Positions 24,619 through 34,370 of a stretch of DNA of 64,000 nucleotides are shown piece by piece. Every line of letters starts with the position of its first letter. Positions within the stretch are counted from its first letter, which is position 1. The stretch covers positions 48,692 to 112,691 of the forward strand of contig CAMYIZ010000048.1 in NCBI GenBank assembly GCA_947258585.1. Reading direction: 5' to 3'. The position numbers were made by a program, and so were the translations under genes. The notes below the pieces were generated by a model, which saw only the letters and a list, made by a program, of their open reading frames with translations, searched no databases and was not told the origin of the DNA. Source of the stretch: an uncultured Haliea sp. (GTDB lineage Bacteria > Pseudomonadota > Gammaproteobacteria > Pseudomonadales > Halieaceae).

Positions 24619-26250
24619 TTATAAGCCCGGAAAACTATAGTCCTGGAACTGCTCGCGCAGGGACACCTTGTGGATCTTGCCGGTGGCGCCGTGGGGCAGC
24701 TCGGCAACAAACTCCACCGCTTCCGGCTTCCACCAGGTTGCCACCTTGCCGTCGAACCAGGCCAGCATCTCCTCTGCCGTCAGGTCCTGGCCGTCGCCCT
24801 TGGGCACCACGATCAGCAGGGGCCGCTCGCTCCACTTGGGGTGGTAGTGACCAATCACCGCCGCCTCGGCCACCTTGGGGTGACTCATGGCGACATTCTC
24901 CAGCTCAATGGAGGAGATCCATTCGCCGCCGGACTTGATCACGTCCTTGGTGCGATCCGTGATCGCCATGTATCCTTCAGGGTCGATGGTCGCCACGTCA
25001 CCGGTCTCGAACCAGCCGGGCTCCGCATGGGCGCCGTCCGCCTCGCGCTTGAAGTAGCCGGAGCAGATCCAGGAGCCTCGCACCTTCAGTGAGCCGTAGG
25101 CCTTGCCGTCCCAGGGCAGCTCGTTACCCTCGTCATCGACAATCTTCATTTCCACCCCGAAGATCGGCCGGCCCGCCTTCAGGCGCAGCCTGCTGTACTC
25201 TTCGGCGGAATAGCGGTCTTTCTGGTCGGCACTGGCATTGATACTGCCCAGCGGGCTCATTTCGGTCATGCCCCAGCCGATGCGGCTCTCCACACCGTAG
25301 GCGTCGAAGCCTTCAGCGATGGACAGCGGACAGGCGGCGCCGCCGACCACCACACGCTTCAGGGTCTCCACCGTCTTGCCCGACGCCTTCAGGTGCGCCA
25401 GCAGCGCCAGCCAGACCGTGGGCACCCCGGCCGACAGGGTCACACCCTCCTCGTTGATCAGGTTTGCCAGGGTTTCGCCATCGCCCATCTTGTTGCCGGG
25501 AAACACCATCTTGGAGCCCGCCATGGGGCAGGAATAGGGATTGCCCCAGGCGTTGACGTGAAACATGGGCACAATGGGCAACACGACGTCGCTGGCTGAC
25601 AGGCCCATGGCATCGGGCATCATGGTGGCGTAGGCGTGCAGCATGGTGGAGCGATGCGAGTACAGCACCCCCTTGGGGTGGCCGGTGGTGCCGGAGGTGT
25701 AGCACAGGGCACAGGCGTCGTTCTCATCCAGCGCCGGCCACAGGAAGTCCTCACTGCCGCCGGCGACCAGGGTTTCGTAACACATCGCGTTGGCCAGCGC
25801 GGTTGCCGGCATGTTGGCCTCGTCCGTCAGCACCACCCAGCCTCTTACCCCGGGGCACTCCGGGGCCAGCTTTTCCACCAGTGGCAGGAAGTCGGGATCG
25901 AGGAAGATATAGCGATCCTCGGCGTGGTTGATGATGTAGACCAGCTGCTCCGGAAACAGGCGCGGGTTGATGGTGTGACAGACATAGCCGCTGCAGGCGG
26001 AGCCGTAGTAGGTCTCCAGGTGGCGGTAATCGTTCCAGGCCAGGGTGCCGATGCGGTCGCCCCGGGCAAGACCCCATTCCGCCATCGCGCTGGCCAGCTT
26101 GCGGGCGCGGACGAAGGCCTCCCGATAGGTGTAGCGGTGGCGCGGGTTGTCGCGGGTAACGGACACAATTTCCTGCTGGCCATTCACGCGTTCCGCGTGC
26201 TGCATGATCTCGGTAATCAGCAGCGGCATGTCCATCATCAGCCCTTGCAT
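24619..26250 (-). CDS. AlkK-like medium/long-chain fatty acid-CoA ligase
   Basis: The 543-residue ANL ligase activates fatty acids to CoA thioesters. It has [19 protein letters not shown], the adenine-binding [11 protein letters not shown], the [20 protein letters not shown] hinge and [11 protein letters not shown] at the C-terminal catalytic Lys. The whole sequence resembles AlkK from Pseudomonas alkane degradation, including NAWGNPYS and [14 protein letters not shown]. The ATG at 26250 follows AGGAGAACACC, a strong ribosome binding site; the longer in-frame extension has none. It lies upstream of, and in line with, the fadD3-like operon, 110 bases away, and is divergent from cls. Confidence 0.9.
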   Translation of the reverse strand: MQGLMMDMPLLITEIMQHAERVNGQQEIVSVTRDNPRHRYTYREAFVRARKLASAMAEWGLARGDRIGTLAWNDYRHLETYYGSACSGYVCHTINPRLFPEQLVYIINHAEDRYIFLDPDFLPLVEKLAPECPGVRGWVVLTDEANMPATALANAMCYETLVAGGSEDFLWPALDENDACALCYTSGTTGHPKGVLYSHRSTMLHAYATMMPDAMGLSASDVVLPIVPMFHVNAWGNPYSCPMAGSKMVFPGNKMGDGETLANLINEEGVTLSAGVPTVWLALLAHLKASGKTVETLKRVVVGGAACPLSIAEGFDAYGVESRIGWGMTEMSPLGSINASADQKDRYSAEEYSRLRLKAGRPIFGVEMKIVDDEGNELPWDGKAYGSLKVRGSWICSGYFKREADGAHAEPGWFETGDVATIDPEGYMAITDRTKDVIKSGGEWISSIELENVAMSHPKVAEAAVIGHYHPKWSERPLLIVVPKGDGQDLTAEEMLAWFDGKVATWWKPEAVEFVAELPHGATGKIHKVSLREQFQDYSFPGL

Positions 26251-26289
26251 GGTGTTCTCCTGTGCTCGTGGGTAATTGTTATTGCCCAC

Positions 26290-26295
26290 ATTGTA
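26290..26295 (-). promoter_or_regulatory. -10 element upstream of the AlkK-like gene
   Basis: The minus strand reads TACAAT 40 bases before the ATG, with a poor -35 match. It stands back to back with the TACAAT serving cls. Confidence 0.35.
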
Positions 26296-26381
26296 CCGGC
26301 TTGCCCGGCATTTGCTATTACCCGCAGGGGCGGCCCGACCTGCCGGTGCAATTCCGGTTCGCGGGCGTGACCACTCGGCGC

Positions 26382-26387
26382 TACAAT
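26382..26387 (+). promoter_or_regulatory. -10 element upstream of cls
   Basis: TACAAT occurs in CGGCGCTACAATCAGG, 30 bases before the cls ATG at 26418. No good -35 box was found. Confidence 0.4.
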
Positions 26388-26417
26388 CAGGCCTGATGAC
26401 AACACCAGAGCGTGGCA

Positions 26418-27899
26418 ATGGATGTCAATCAGATCGTAATGGACCTACCGCGGCTTCTGGGGCAACCACTCTGGCAGTGGCTTCTGGGTGTCCTCTATCT
26501 TGCCATCGCCCTGCTGGCAGCCGTTCACGCCATGCTCTACAAGCGCGACTCGCGCGCGGCGATCAGCTGGATTGCCGTGAGCCTGCTATTCCCCGTGCTG
26601 GGGCCAGCACTCTACTACCTGTTCGGCATTAACCGTGTGCGCAGCCAGGCCCACCGGATGAGCGGGCAGCGGCGGCCACTGCTGCAGGTCGGTCACGAGC
26701 GGGGTCTCATCACCCCCGAACGCACCCTGACTCCGCCCGGCCTGGACACCCGGCTTGAGCCCTTTGCCCGGGTCTCGGGACGGGTGGCCACCCACCCCAT
26801 CAAGGCCGGCAACCGGGTGCTGATCCTGCACAACGGTGACGAGGCCTATCCCGCGATGCTGGCGGCGATTGCCAGGGCCAGCAGGCGTATTCTGCTCTGC
26901 AGCTATATTTTCGAGTCCAACCACAGCGGCCGGCAATTCGTGGCGGCGCTCGCCGCCGCCCGGGAGCGCGGCGTCGAGGTCCGGGTGCTCGTGGATGGCT
27001 TTGGCGAACTCTATTCCTGGCCGAGGATCGGGCGCCTGCTGCTGCGGGCGGGGGTGCCGGCGGCCCGTTATCTGCCGCCGCGACTGCTGCCGCCTTCGCT
27101 GTCCATCAATCTGCGCAATCACCGCAAGATCCTCCTGGTAGATGACCGGGAAGCCTTCACCGGCGGCATGAATATCGGCGACCGCCATCTCCTGGCTTCG
27201 GCTTCTCGCAAGCACGCGGCCGACCTGCATTTCCAGGTCCAGGGGCCGGTCCTGGCCCAGCTGGAGCAGGTGTTCCTCGGCGACTGGCGCGTTACCACCG
27301 GCGAGCGGCTGCCGCCACTGTGCGGGGACATCCCGCCACTCGCGGACGGTGCGGACTTCTGTCGCTGCATCAGCGACGGCCCCGACGACGACCTCGACAA
27401 GATCTCCCTGACGCTCATGGGCGCCATCTCCGCTGCCCGGGAAGAGATCCTGATCATCACACCCTACTTTCTCCCGTCCCGGGAAATGGTGGCCAGCCTG
27501 CAGTCGGCGGCTCTGCGCGGGGTGAGGATCGTGATCCTGCTGCCCGCGGAAAACAACCTGCCCTTTGTGCACTGGGCATCCCGCAACCTGCTCTGGGAAT
27601 TGTTGCTCTACGGTATCGACATCCGCTACCAGCCACCGCCCTTCTCCCACGCCAAACTGTTCGTGGTCGACCGCTGCTATGCCCAGGTGGGCTCGGCCAA
27701 CCTGGACCCGCGCAGCCTGCGCCTGAACTTCGAGCTCAACCTGGAACTCTTTGCCGGCGAGAGCGTCCTGCAGCTGGCCCGGGAGGTCCAGCGTCGCTAC
27801 CCGCTGTCAACGCCGGTGACCCTTGAGGAAATGGATAACCGCTCGCTGCCCGCGCGACTCAGGGACGCGTTTTTCTGGCTGTTCCAGCCCTACCTCTAG
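26418..27899 (+). CDS. cls: Cardiolipin synthase (phospholipase D family)
   Basis: This membrane enzyme makes cardiolipin from two phosphatidylglycerol molecules (or PG and PE). The 493-residue product has two N-terminal membrane helices (about residues 12-35 and 45-68, the latter ISWIAVSLLFPVLGPALYYLFG), then two HKD catalytic motifs: NHRKILLVDDREAFTGGMN and SHAKLFVVDRCYAQVGSANLD. Length and layout match ClsA. ATG at 26418 is chosen over an in-frame GTG at 26412, because the upstream CAGAG is too close to the GTG. Confidence 0.92.
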   Translation: MDVNQIVMDLPRLLGQPLWQWLLGVLYLAIALLAAVHAMLYKRDSRAAISWIAVSLLFPVLGPALYYLFGINRVRSQAHRMSGQRRPLLQVGHERGLITPERTLTPPGLDTRLEPFARVSGRVATHPIKAGNRVLILHNGDEAYPAMLAAIARASRRILLCSYIFESNHSGRQFVAALAAARERGVEVRVLVDGFGELYSWPRIGRLLLRAGVPAARYLPPRLLPPSLSINLRNHRKILLVDDREAFTGGMNIGDRHLLASASRKHAADLHFQVQGPVLAQLEQVFLGDWRVTTGERLPPLCGDIPPLADGADFCRCISDGPDDDLDKISLTLMGAISAAREEILIITPYFLPSREMVASLQSAALRGVRIVILLPAENNLPFVHWASRNLLWELLLYGIDIRYQPPPFSHAKLFVVDRCYAQVGSANLDPRSLRLNFELNLELFAGESVLQLAREVQRRYPLSTPVTLEEMDNRSLPARLRDAFFWLFQPYL

Positions 27900-27928
27900 G
27901 GCACGCCATACCGGGTGCCGCAGAGCAA

Positions 27929-27937
27929 TGCTATAGT
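27929..27937 (+). promoter_or_regulatory. Extended -10 promoter for the symporter operon
   Basis: TGCTATAGT (extended -10) lies 39 bases before the DUF4212 gene start; the -35 region is weak. Confidence 0.45.
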
Positions 27938-27975
27938 CCGGCGCAAACATCGATAACAATACGGGAGACGAACCC

Positions 27976-28242
27976 ATGCCCCAACTGAGCGCAGAACAGG
28001 CGCGCGCGTACTGGCGCCGCAATCTCGCCCTGATGGCCAAGCTGCTGGTGATCTGGTTCACGGTCAGTTTCGGCTGCGGCATCCTCTTCGTGGAGCAGCT
28101 GAACCAGATCCAGCTCGGGGGCTACAAGCTCGGTTTCTGGTTCGCGCAGCAGGGCTCCATCTATGTGTTTGTCCTGCTGATCTTCTACTACAGCCGCCGG
28201 ATGGCGGCGCTGGACCGCGAGTTCGGCGTGGACGAGGAATAG
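27976..28242 (+). CDS. DUF4212 small membrane subunit of sodium-solute symporter
   Basis: This 88-residue protein has two membrane helices (about residues 20-42 and 50-72) and the family start YWRRNLALMAKLLVIWFTVSF. DUF4212 proteins are nearly always encoded just before a VC_2705-type sodium:solute symporter and are thought to be its accessory subunit. Here the symporter starts three bases after this stop. A GGGAGACGAACCC stretch provides the ribosome binding site. Confidence 0.9.
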   Translation: MPQLSAEQARAYWRRNLALMAKLLVIWFTVSFGCGILFVEQLNQIQLGGYKLGFWFAQQGSIYVFVLLIFYYSRRMAALDREFGVDEE

Positions 28243-28245
28243 CGC

Positions 28246-29976
28246 ATGGAATTGCAAACCCTGACCTACCTCGTGGTCGGCGCCAGCTTCGCGCTCTATA
28301 TCGGCATCGCCATCTGGTCCCGGGCCGGCTCAACCCGGGACTTCTACGTTGCCGGCGGCGGTGTCCACCCGATCGCCAACGGCATGGCCACCGCGGCGGA
28401 CTGGATGTCCGCCGCCTCCTTCATCTCCATGGCCGGGATGATTGCCTTCATGGGCTACGGTGGCTCGGTATTCCTGATGGGCTGGACCGGCGGCTTCGTC
28501 ATCCTCGCCCTGTTGCTGGCCCCGTACCTGCGCAAGTACGGCAAGTTCACCGTGCCCGAATTCATTGGCGACCGCTTCTACTCCCGCACTGCGCGGGTAG
28601 TTGCCGTAATCTGCCTGATCATCTGCTCGGTCACCTACGTCATCGGCCAGATGAAGGGGATTGGGGTCGCCTTTTCCCGTTTCCTGGAAGTGGACTACGG
28701 CACCGGCCTGCTGGTGGGCATGTGCATCGTTTTCTTCTACGCCGTGCTCGGCGGGATGAAGGGGATTACCTACACCCAGATCGCCCAGTACTGTGTGCTG
28801 ATCATGGCCTACACCATACCCGCCATCTTTATCAGCCTGCAGCTCACCGCCAACCCGATACCGCAGCTGGGCCTGGGCGGGACCCTGGCCGGGACCGATA
28901 CCTACCTGCTGGAGAAGCTGGACCTGATCGTGCAGGATCTCGGGTTCCACGAGTACACCACCGATTTCCGACTCAGCGGGCTCAACATGTTTGCCTACAC
29001 CGCGTCGCTGATGATCGGTACCGCGGGCCTGCCGCATGTCATCATCCGTTTCTTTACCGTGCCCAAGGTGCGCGATGCGCGCAGCTCCGCGGGCTGGGCA
29101 CTGCTGTTCATCGCCATTCTCTACACCACCGCCCCGGCGGTCGCCGGCATGGCGCGCCTGAACCTGATGCAGACCATAGAACCCGTCCCGGGCGAATATC
29201 TCGTCTACGAGGAGCGGCCACAGTGGTTCCGCAACTGGGAGAAGACCGGCCTGCTGGCGTTTGCCGACAAGAATGGCGACGGCCGGGTGCAATACAGCGC
29301 CGACCCGGACGTCAATGAAATGGTCACGGTCGACAACGACATCATCGTGCTGGCCAACCCGGAAATCGCCCAGCTGCCCAACTGGGTAATCGCCCTGGTG
29401 GCCGCGGGCGGGCTGGCCGCGGCACTCTCCACCGCGGCCGGCCTGCTGCTGGCGATCGCCTCGGCCATTTCCCACGACCTGCTGAAAGGCATGATCGCAC
29501 CGGGTATTTCCGAGCGCGCCGAATTGCGTGCCAGCCGCCTGGCAATGGCCGCGGCAATTCTCGGGGCGGGCTACCTGGGCTTCAATCCACCGGGCTTTGC
29601 CGCCGGCACGGTGGCGCTGGCCTTTGGCCTCGCGGCCTCGTCCATTTTCCCGGCCCTGATGATGGGTATCTTCTCCAGCCGGGTGAGCAAGGAGGGCGCC
29701 GTCGCCGGCATGGTCGCGGGCATCGGGGTTACCCTGTTCTACGTCTTCCAGCACATGGGCATCATGTTCATACCCTCCACCGCGTTCCTCGGCGGCATGC
29801 CGCCGAACTGGTTCCTCGGCATAGAGCCCAACGCCTTTGGCGCGGTCGGCGCCCTGGTGAACTTCGCCGTCGCCCTGGCCGTGAGCCGTTTCACCGCAGC
29901 CCCTCCGGCCTCAGTGCGCGAGCTGGTCGAGCATATCCGGGTTCCCGCCGGGGCCAGCGCCGCCCGGGACCACTGA
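28246..29976 (+). CDS. Sodium:solute symporter, VC_2705 subfamily (probable acetate/monocarboxylate uptake)
   Basis: The 576-residue membrane protein has about 13 helices and SSS-family motifs (FYVAGGGVHPIANGMATAADWMSAASF; GGMKGITYTQIAQY; HVIIRFFTV). Members of this subfamily take up short carboxylates such as acetate with sodium. Its neighbours support that: DUF4212 before it, a DUF294/CBS signalling protein after it and acs some 8 kb on. A soluble loop carries DKNGDGRVQY (residues 341-350), an EF-hand-like calcium site lacking the usual Glu at position 12. The substrate is inferred. Confidence 0.9.
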   Translation: MELQTLTYLVVGASFALYIGIAIWSRAGSTRDFYVAGGGVHPIANGMATAADWMSAASFISMAGMIAFMGYGGSVFLMGWTGGFVILALLLAPYLRKYGKFTVPEFIGDRFYSRTARVVAVICLIICSVTYVIGQMKGIGVAFSRFLEVDYGTGLLVGMCIVFFYAVLGGMKGITYTQIAQYCVLIMAYTIPAIFISLQLTANPIPQLGLGGTLAGTDTYLLEKLDLIVQDLGFHEYTTDFRLSGLNMFAYTASLMIGTAGLPHVIIRFFTVPKVRDARSSAGWALLFIAILYTTAPAVAGMARLNLMQTIEPVPGEYLVYEERPQWFRNWEKTGLLAFADKNGDGRVQYSADPDVNEMVTVDNDIIVLANPEIAQLPNWVIALVAAGGLAAALSTAAGLLLAIASAISHDLLKGMIAPGISERAELRASRLAMAAAILGAGYLGFNPPGFAAGTVALAFGLAASSIFPALMMGIFSSRVSKEGAVAGMVAGIGVTLFYVFQHMGIMFIPSTAFLGGMPPNWFLGIEPNAFGAVGALVNFAVALAVSRFTAAPPASVRELVEHIRVPAGASAARDH

Positions 29977-29988
29977 GAACAGCGTCCA

Positions 29989-31875
29989 GTGTCTGCGCGC
30001 TCACCGGACACCACCCCACCGGGTACGCCGCAGCCGCTGCTGGAGCTGGCGCCGGTGGCGGACTTCCTTCGCCAGACCCTGCCGTTCCAGGAGCTGCCCG
30101 CGGCCGCACTGGAAGAGGCCCTGTCAGCCCTGCGCATCAGCTACCACGTCCAGGGCAGCATCCTTGAAGCAGCTTCGCCGCACCCGGGCCTGCGCATCGT
30201 CCGCAGCGGCGCCGTTGACCTGCGGGATCGCGACAACACCCTGCTGGATCGTCTGGGTGAAGGGGAAAGTTTCGTTGTCGGGGGCCCTGACAGCAGCCAG
30301 CACCCGGCTCGCGCCATCGTTATTGAAGACGCCCTGCTCTACCTCCTGCCGGCTGCCACTTTCCATCGACTGCGGCAGCAGAACCGCGCCTTCGACCGCC
30401 ACTTCAGCAGTCAGCGCAGCCGGCACTTGCGGCGGGCAGCACGACACCGGCCCCCGGGCAACGCCCTGCAACAGAAGCTGCGCGACAGCATGAGTACCGC
30501 GCTGTTGACCGTTGCCGGCAGTGACAGCGTGCAGAGCGTGGCCAGGGCGATGGCAAAGCGCCGGGTCTCCTCGGCCCTGGTGCTCGAGAATGACAGGCTC
30601 GCGGGCATTGTCACCGATCGCGACCTGCGCGTGCGCTGTGTCGCCGAGGCGCTGCCCAGCAGCACGCCGGTGGCGGCAATCATGACCCCGAACCCGGAGA
30701 CCATCGACGCCGGCAGCAGCCTGTTTGACACCCTGCTGCTGATGACCCGCCGCGGCTACCACCACCTGCCGGTCACCGAGGACGGCAGGCTCGCGGGCAT
30801 GATCACCACCTCCGACCTGATCCTCGCCCGGCAGGACGACCCGGTCTACCTGGTCCAGCACATCTCGCGCCAGGACAGCGCCGCAGGTATCCGGAACCTG
30901 CTCACGGGCCTTCCGCAGCTGGTGCTGCAGTGGCAGCAGGCCGACATGCGCGCGCAGCAGGTCAGCCGGATACTCACCGCCATCACCGACGCGGTCACGG
31001 TACGCCTGATTCAGCTGGCGGAGGCAAAGCTGGGACCGGCGCCGGCAGCCTGGTGCTGGACCGCATTCGGCTCCCAGGCCAGGGCCGAGCAGCTGCTGGG
31101 CGCGGACCAGGACAACGGCATGATCCTGGCCGACGACGCTGCGCCGGAGCACGCTCCCTGGTTTGCCGCGCTCGCCCAGGAGGTCTGCGCCGGGCTGAAC
31201 CTGTGCGGCTATCCCTATTGCAACGGCGAGGTCATGGCGACCACCGACAGCTGGCGGCAGCCGCTGGCCCGGTGGCAGGATACGGTCCGGCGCTGGACCG
31301 CCAGCCCGAGCCCTGCCGCGGTGATGCGGGTGAGCATCTTCTTCGACCTGCGCGCGATCTACGGCGATGCCGGCCTCTGCACAGCGCTGCAGGCAACCAT
31401 GCTGCAGCAGGCCTCGAACAACACCATCTTCCTCGCTGCGCTGGCGGCCAATGTGCTGGACAGCAGGCCGCCACTGGGTATCTTCCGCCGCTTTGTGGTG
31501 GAGCGCGACGGCGAGCACCGCGACGCCGTGGACCTGAAGAAACGCGGCGTCCTGCCCCTGACCGACATTGCGCGCCTGCATTCCCTGGCGCACCGCATTG
31601 AGGCCGTGAACACTGAAGAGCGCCTGCAGGCACTCGCCCGGGAGCGACACCTGGCCATGGGCGACAGCCGCAACCTGGCCGATGCCCTGCACTGCATCCA
31701 GCAGCAGCGACTGCAGCAGCAGTGCCGGCAACTGCTGCGCGGCGACAAACCGGACAATTTCCTCAACCCGCGCGGGCTGCCGACCATGGCCCGGGAGCAA
31801 CTGCGGGACGCTTTCACCATTATCGACCAGGCCCAGGCCGCGCTGCGGCTGACCTACCGGGCGGGACTGGACTGA
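29989..31875 (+). CDS. Cyclic-nucleotide-binding / CBS / DUF294 nucleotidyltransferase-like protein
   Basis: This 628-residue cytoplasmic protein starts with GTG at 29989. It has a cNMP-binding-like domain (about residues 25-130), a CBS pair (about 160-285, with GIVTDRDLRVRC and GMITTSDLILAR), a DUF294 nucleotidyltransferase-like domain (about 350-440; FGSQARAEQLLGADQDNGMI keeps the GS and acidic residues of the fold) and a DUF294 C-terminal domain. It resembles GlnD-type sensors and is commonly found beside SSS symporters and DnaQ-like exonucleases, probably sensing adenylate or cyclic nucleotide state. The precise reaction is not known. Confidence 0.88.
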   Translation: MSARSPDTTPPGTPQPLLELAPVADFLRQTLPFQELPAAALEEALSALRISYHVQGSILEAASPHPGLRIVRSGAVDLRDRDNTLLDRLGEGESFVVGGPDSSQHPARAIVIEDALLYLLPAATFHRLRQQNRAFDRHFSSQRSRHLRRAARHRPPGNALQQKLRDSMSTALLTVAGSDSVQSVARAMAKRRVSSALVLENDRLAGIVTDRDLRVRCVAEALPSSTPVAAIMTPNPETIDAGSSLFDTLLLMTRRGYHHLPVTEDGRLAGMITTSDLILARQDDPVYLVQHISRQDSAAGIRNLLTGLPQLVLQWQQADMRAQQVSRILTAITDAVTVRLIQLAEAKLGPAPAAWCWTAFGSQARAEQLLGADQDNGMILADDAAPEHAPWFAALAQEVCAGLNLCGYPYCNGEVMATTDSWRQPLARWQDTVRRWTASPSPAAVMRVSIFFDLRAIYGDAGLCTALQATMLQQASNNTIFLAALAANVLDSRPPLGIFRRFVVERDGEHRDAVDLKKRGVLPLTDIARLHSLAHRIEAVNTEERLQALARERHLAMGDSRNLADALHCIQQQRLQQQCRQLLRGDKPDNFLNPRGLPTMAREQLRDAFTIIDQAQAALRLTYRAGLD

Positions 31876-31876
31876 G

Positions 31877-32527
31877 ATGTGGCTGGCGCTGCGCAGGCTG
31901 CGCTGGGCGCGGCGGGTAGCGGCAACGCCACTGCAAGCGTGCTGGCGGCAACCGCTACCTGACCGCCACAGGGACTGGCGCGCGGGGTCTTTCCTCGTCT
32001 GTGATGGGGAAATGTCGTCGCTGGACCCCGCCAGGGGGGAGCTGCTGAGCCTTGGCTGGGTCGCCATTGCCAACGGCGCGATAGAGCTGGCCAGCGCCCG
32101 CCACCAGTTACTGGCCAGCGAACGCGGCGTCGGCCACAGTGCCACCATCCACCAGATCACCGATCGCGATCTCGCCGATGCTCCCGCACCCGCGACTGCG
32201 ATGGCCGCCCTGCTGCAGGCCGCAGCCGGCAGGGTGCTGGTTTTCCATCACGCCCGTCTTGACCTCGCCTACCTGAACCGGCTCAGCCACCGGCTCTACG
32301 GTGCTCCCCTGCTGCTGCCGGTGGTGGACACCCTGGAACTGGAACGAGCGCGCCAGCAACGCCGGGGCCACCCAATCCCGGCCGCAGCGCTGACCCTGCA
32401 GGCCTGCCGCGCCCGCTATGGGCTGCCGGCGCACGGGGCGCACAATGCGCTGCTGGACGCGCTGGCGACTGCGGAGCTGCTACTGGCGCAGATTGCCCAT
32501 CGCAGCAACCGCCGGGGCCGGACCTGA
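31877..32527 (+). CDS. DnaQ-like 3'-5' exonuclease domain protein
   Basis: The 216-residue protein has the DEDDh exonuclease motifs: VCDGEMSSLDP (Asp and Glu of motif I, about residues 41-51), HHARLDLAYL (motif II) and HNALLDALATAEL (motif III, His and Asp). It is the last gene of the symporter operon, starting one base after the DUF294 stop. The pairing with a DUF294 protein is common in proteobacteria; the nucleic acid target is unknown and it need not be a replication enzyme. Confidence 0.88.
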   Translation: MWLALRRLRWARRVAATPLQACWRQPLPDRHRDWRAGSFLVCDGEMSSLDPARGELLSLGWVAIANGAIELASARHQLLASERGVGHSATIHQITDRDLADAPAPATAMAALLQAAAGRVLVFHHARLDLAYLNRLSHRLYGAPLLLPVVDTLELERARQQRRGHPIPAAALTLQACRARYGLPAHGAHNALLDALATAELLLAQIAHRSNRRGRT

Positions 32528-32535
32528 AGCGGTGG

Positions 32536-32560
32536 ACACCCGGTCGCGCCAGACCGGTGT
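32536..32560. terminator. Hairpin between convergent genes
   Basis: ACACCCGGTC-GCGCCA-GACCGGTGT forms a nine-pair stem with one bulged base between the exonuclease stop and the DUF2207 stop. There is no clear T-run, so a terminator role is inferred from the position. Confidence 0.45.
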
Positions 32561-32561
32561 A

Positions 32562-34370
32562 TCACCGCCCGCCGCCACCGCCACCGCCGCCACCACCGCC
32601 GGAGGAACCCCCTCCCCCGGATCCACTGCTGCTGCCCGGAGGGGCGGAAGAGGATGCAATGCTGCTGCTGAAACTCGAGCTGAGTGATTCCGTGAGCTGA
32701 TTCAGGCCGTGGCTGTGTGCACCTGCGTACCAGGTTCTCCGGCTGAGGAATTGCTCCGCTGCGTCCTGACCCACGGCCTGCGCAAACCTGGCCGTCCAGG
32801 CGTCTGCCACCTCCAGCGCTACCGCGTAGGGCAGAAGTTGCTCGAATCTCTCTCCATCCAAAACGGGTTGTTTATCCGGACCGGCAAGCCGCTCCAGGTC
32901 ATCAGCCTCGGCAACAGACAGATACAACACCAAGCCGTCGATTTCATCCAGCAGCTGTCTTCCAGCCGCTGTGGGGGCGCCGATCAGAAAAATGTAGCCC
33001 ACCAGCGGCAAGATGCCGAGGCCCAGGATCGCCACCGCGAAAGGCTGCCCCGAATCAGCCGCTGTGGATACCATGGCGACAACAACAATGGCGATATACC
33101 CCAACACGGCCTTTACAATGTGGCCGCCATTCGAGGCGTAGAAAGTGCCCTCGAGAAGCGCCTTGTTGCTGCCTGCGTCCACGGTTCTGGCGAGCCGCAG
33201 CCGCTTCTGGCTTTCGGCTTCAGTGTCCACAGTGAGTGTTCCCGCACCGGTCGGGAAAATTTCCTTGACCAGGCGCCCGGCGAGAGAGCCTGCATCTGGT
33301 ACCGGCATGTGGGCGTCACGGATCAGCGACCAGCGGTCCTTCCGCCAACGGCGATCCTCAACCGCAATCCGGTAGTAGCCTGCCACGGCGCAGTGCAGAA
33401 TATCTGCGGTCAGACACAGCGGATCGAAGCGTAAACCGCGCCGCATCATGCGCAGAGCGCCCGGCGGCATTCCCCGGGGAATTTCATAGCGGGGAAAAAT
33501 CACACCGCGCCGGGGATCACGACCAATACGCCACCAGGATGCCATCAGGTACGCCAGCCAGGGTACGAGCAGGGCCAGCAACAGGAGCATGCCCAGATTA
33601 TCGCGGAACCAGCGCAACAGCTTCATCGCGGGCGACGGCTCGACCAGCACTCCCTTGGGGAAACTCAGCACTATCGTCAGCCCCTCGCCGGCGGCCAGGG
33701 GCCGGGTAATTCGCCATTGGGCCCGGCCAGGTGCAACTACCCGCGCTTCAAGGTTCTGTGCCTTGCTGCCCTGAATCCCGGTGTAGCCCTCCGCAGACAG
33801 CTGGTCCGCTGCCACCGGTACCGGCAAGCTGGCCTCCACCCTGGCCTCTGCGATGGAAAACGCCCATCCCGTGCCAATCGCATTCCAGTACAGCTCATCG
33901 TGGTCGGCAAAGAAGCCAATCTGGTTGTCGGTTCGGTAGCGCAAGGTGAAACGGTAGGCGCGGGGAAACTCCGGCAGGAAGCGGTCGTCCCCTGTGTTCA
34001 CTCTGACGCCATTGGATAGATTCTCCGTAAACCACGGCTCCGGCTGGCCATCCCGAAGGACTTCAAGCACCTCAAAACCCACGACAACATTATTCCCCCA
34101 CCGGTCCTTGTAGCGTGTCGGGAAGTCTCTGTAGATCCCTTTGCGAATGTTTGCCCGTTCCGCAATGACTGTGATGTCCTCCGTAATCAGCAGGTCGCCA
34201 GATTCAAGGATCTCCACCTCGACATGGTAGCGCCTGATTTCCTCTGCAGACGCAGCGGGCCGCGGCAGCGTGAGCAGCAGCGCAAGCAACAGCGCTCCGG
34301 ACAGCCGCCGGGACAGGGCGACCGTCAATCGCCCACGGCCTGGCCCGGGGCACTCAGGAGTAATCAGCAT
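32562..34370 (-). CDS. DUF2207 membrane protein with Gly/Ser-rich C-terminus
   Basis: The product of about 602 residues has a signal sequence (ALLLALLLTLPRPAASA), an exported N-terminal DUF2207 beta-domain (YHVEVEILESGDLLITEDI), a membrane helix near residue 260 (LGMLLLLALLVPWLAYLMA), a cytoplasmic DUF2207 region and two further helices around residues 430-475. The tail is a run of Ser then almost pure Gly (about the last 45 residues), as in the YebC-like Gly-rich ends of this family. It is the partner of LemA, whose gene overlaps its start by 17 bases. Start ATG 34370 is uncertain; a downstream TTG near 34328 is possible. Function is unknown. Confidence 0.82.
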   Translation of the reverse strand: MLITPECPGPGRGRLTVALSRRLSGALLLALLLTLPRPAASAEEIRRYHVEVEILESGDLLITEDITVIAERANIRKGIYRDFPTRYKDRWGNNVVVGFEVLEVLRDGQPEPWFTENLSNGVRVNTGDDRFLPEFPRAYRFTLRYRTDNQIGFFADHDELYWNAIGTGWAFSIAEARVEASLPVPVAADQLSAEGYTGIQGSKAQNLEARVVAPGRAQWRITRPLAAGEGLTIVLSFPKGVLVEPSPAMKLLRWFRDNLGMLLLLALLVPWLAYLMASWWRIGRDPRRGVIFPRYEIPRGMPPGALRMMRRGLRFDPLCLTADILHCAVAGYYRIAVEDRRWRKDRWSLIRDAHMPVPDAGSLAGRLVKEIFPTGAGTLTVDTEAESQKRLRLARTVDAGSNKALLEGTFYASNGGHIVKAVLGYIAIVVVAMVSTAADSGQPFAVAILGLGILPLVGYIFLIGAPTAAGRQLLDEIDGLVLYLSVAEADDLERLAGPDKQPVLDGERFEQLLPYAVALEVADAWTARFAQAVGQDAAEQFLSRRTWYAGAHSHGLNQLTESLSSSFSSSIASSSAPPGSSSGSGGGGSSGGGGGGGGGGGR

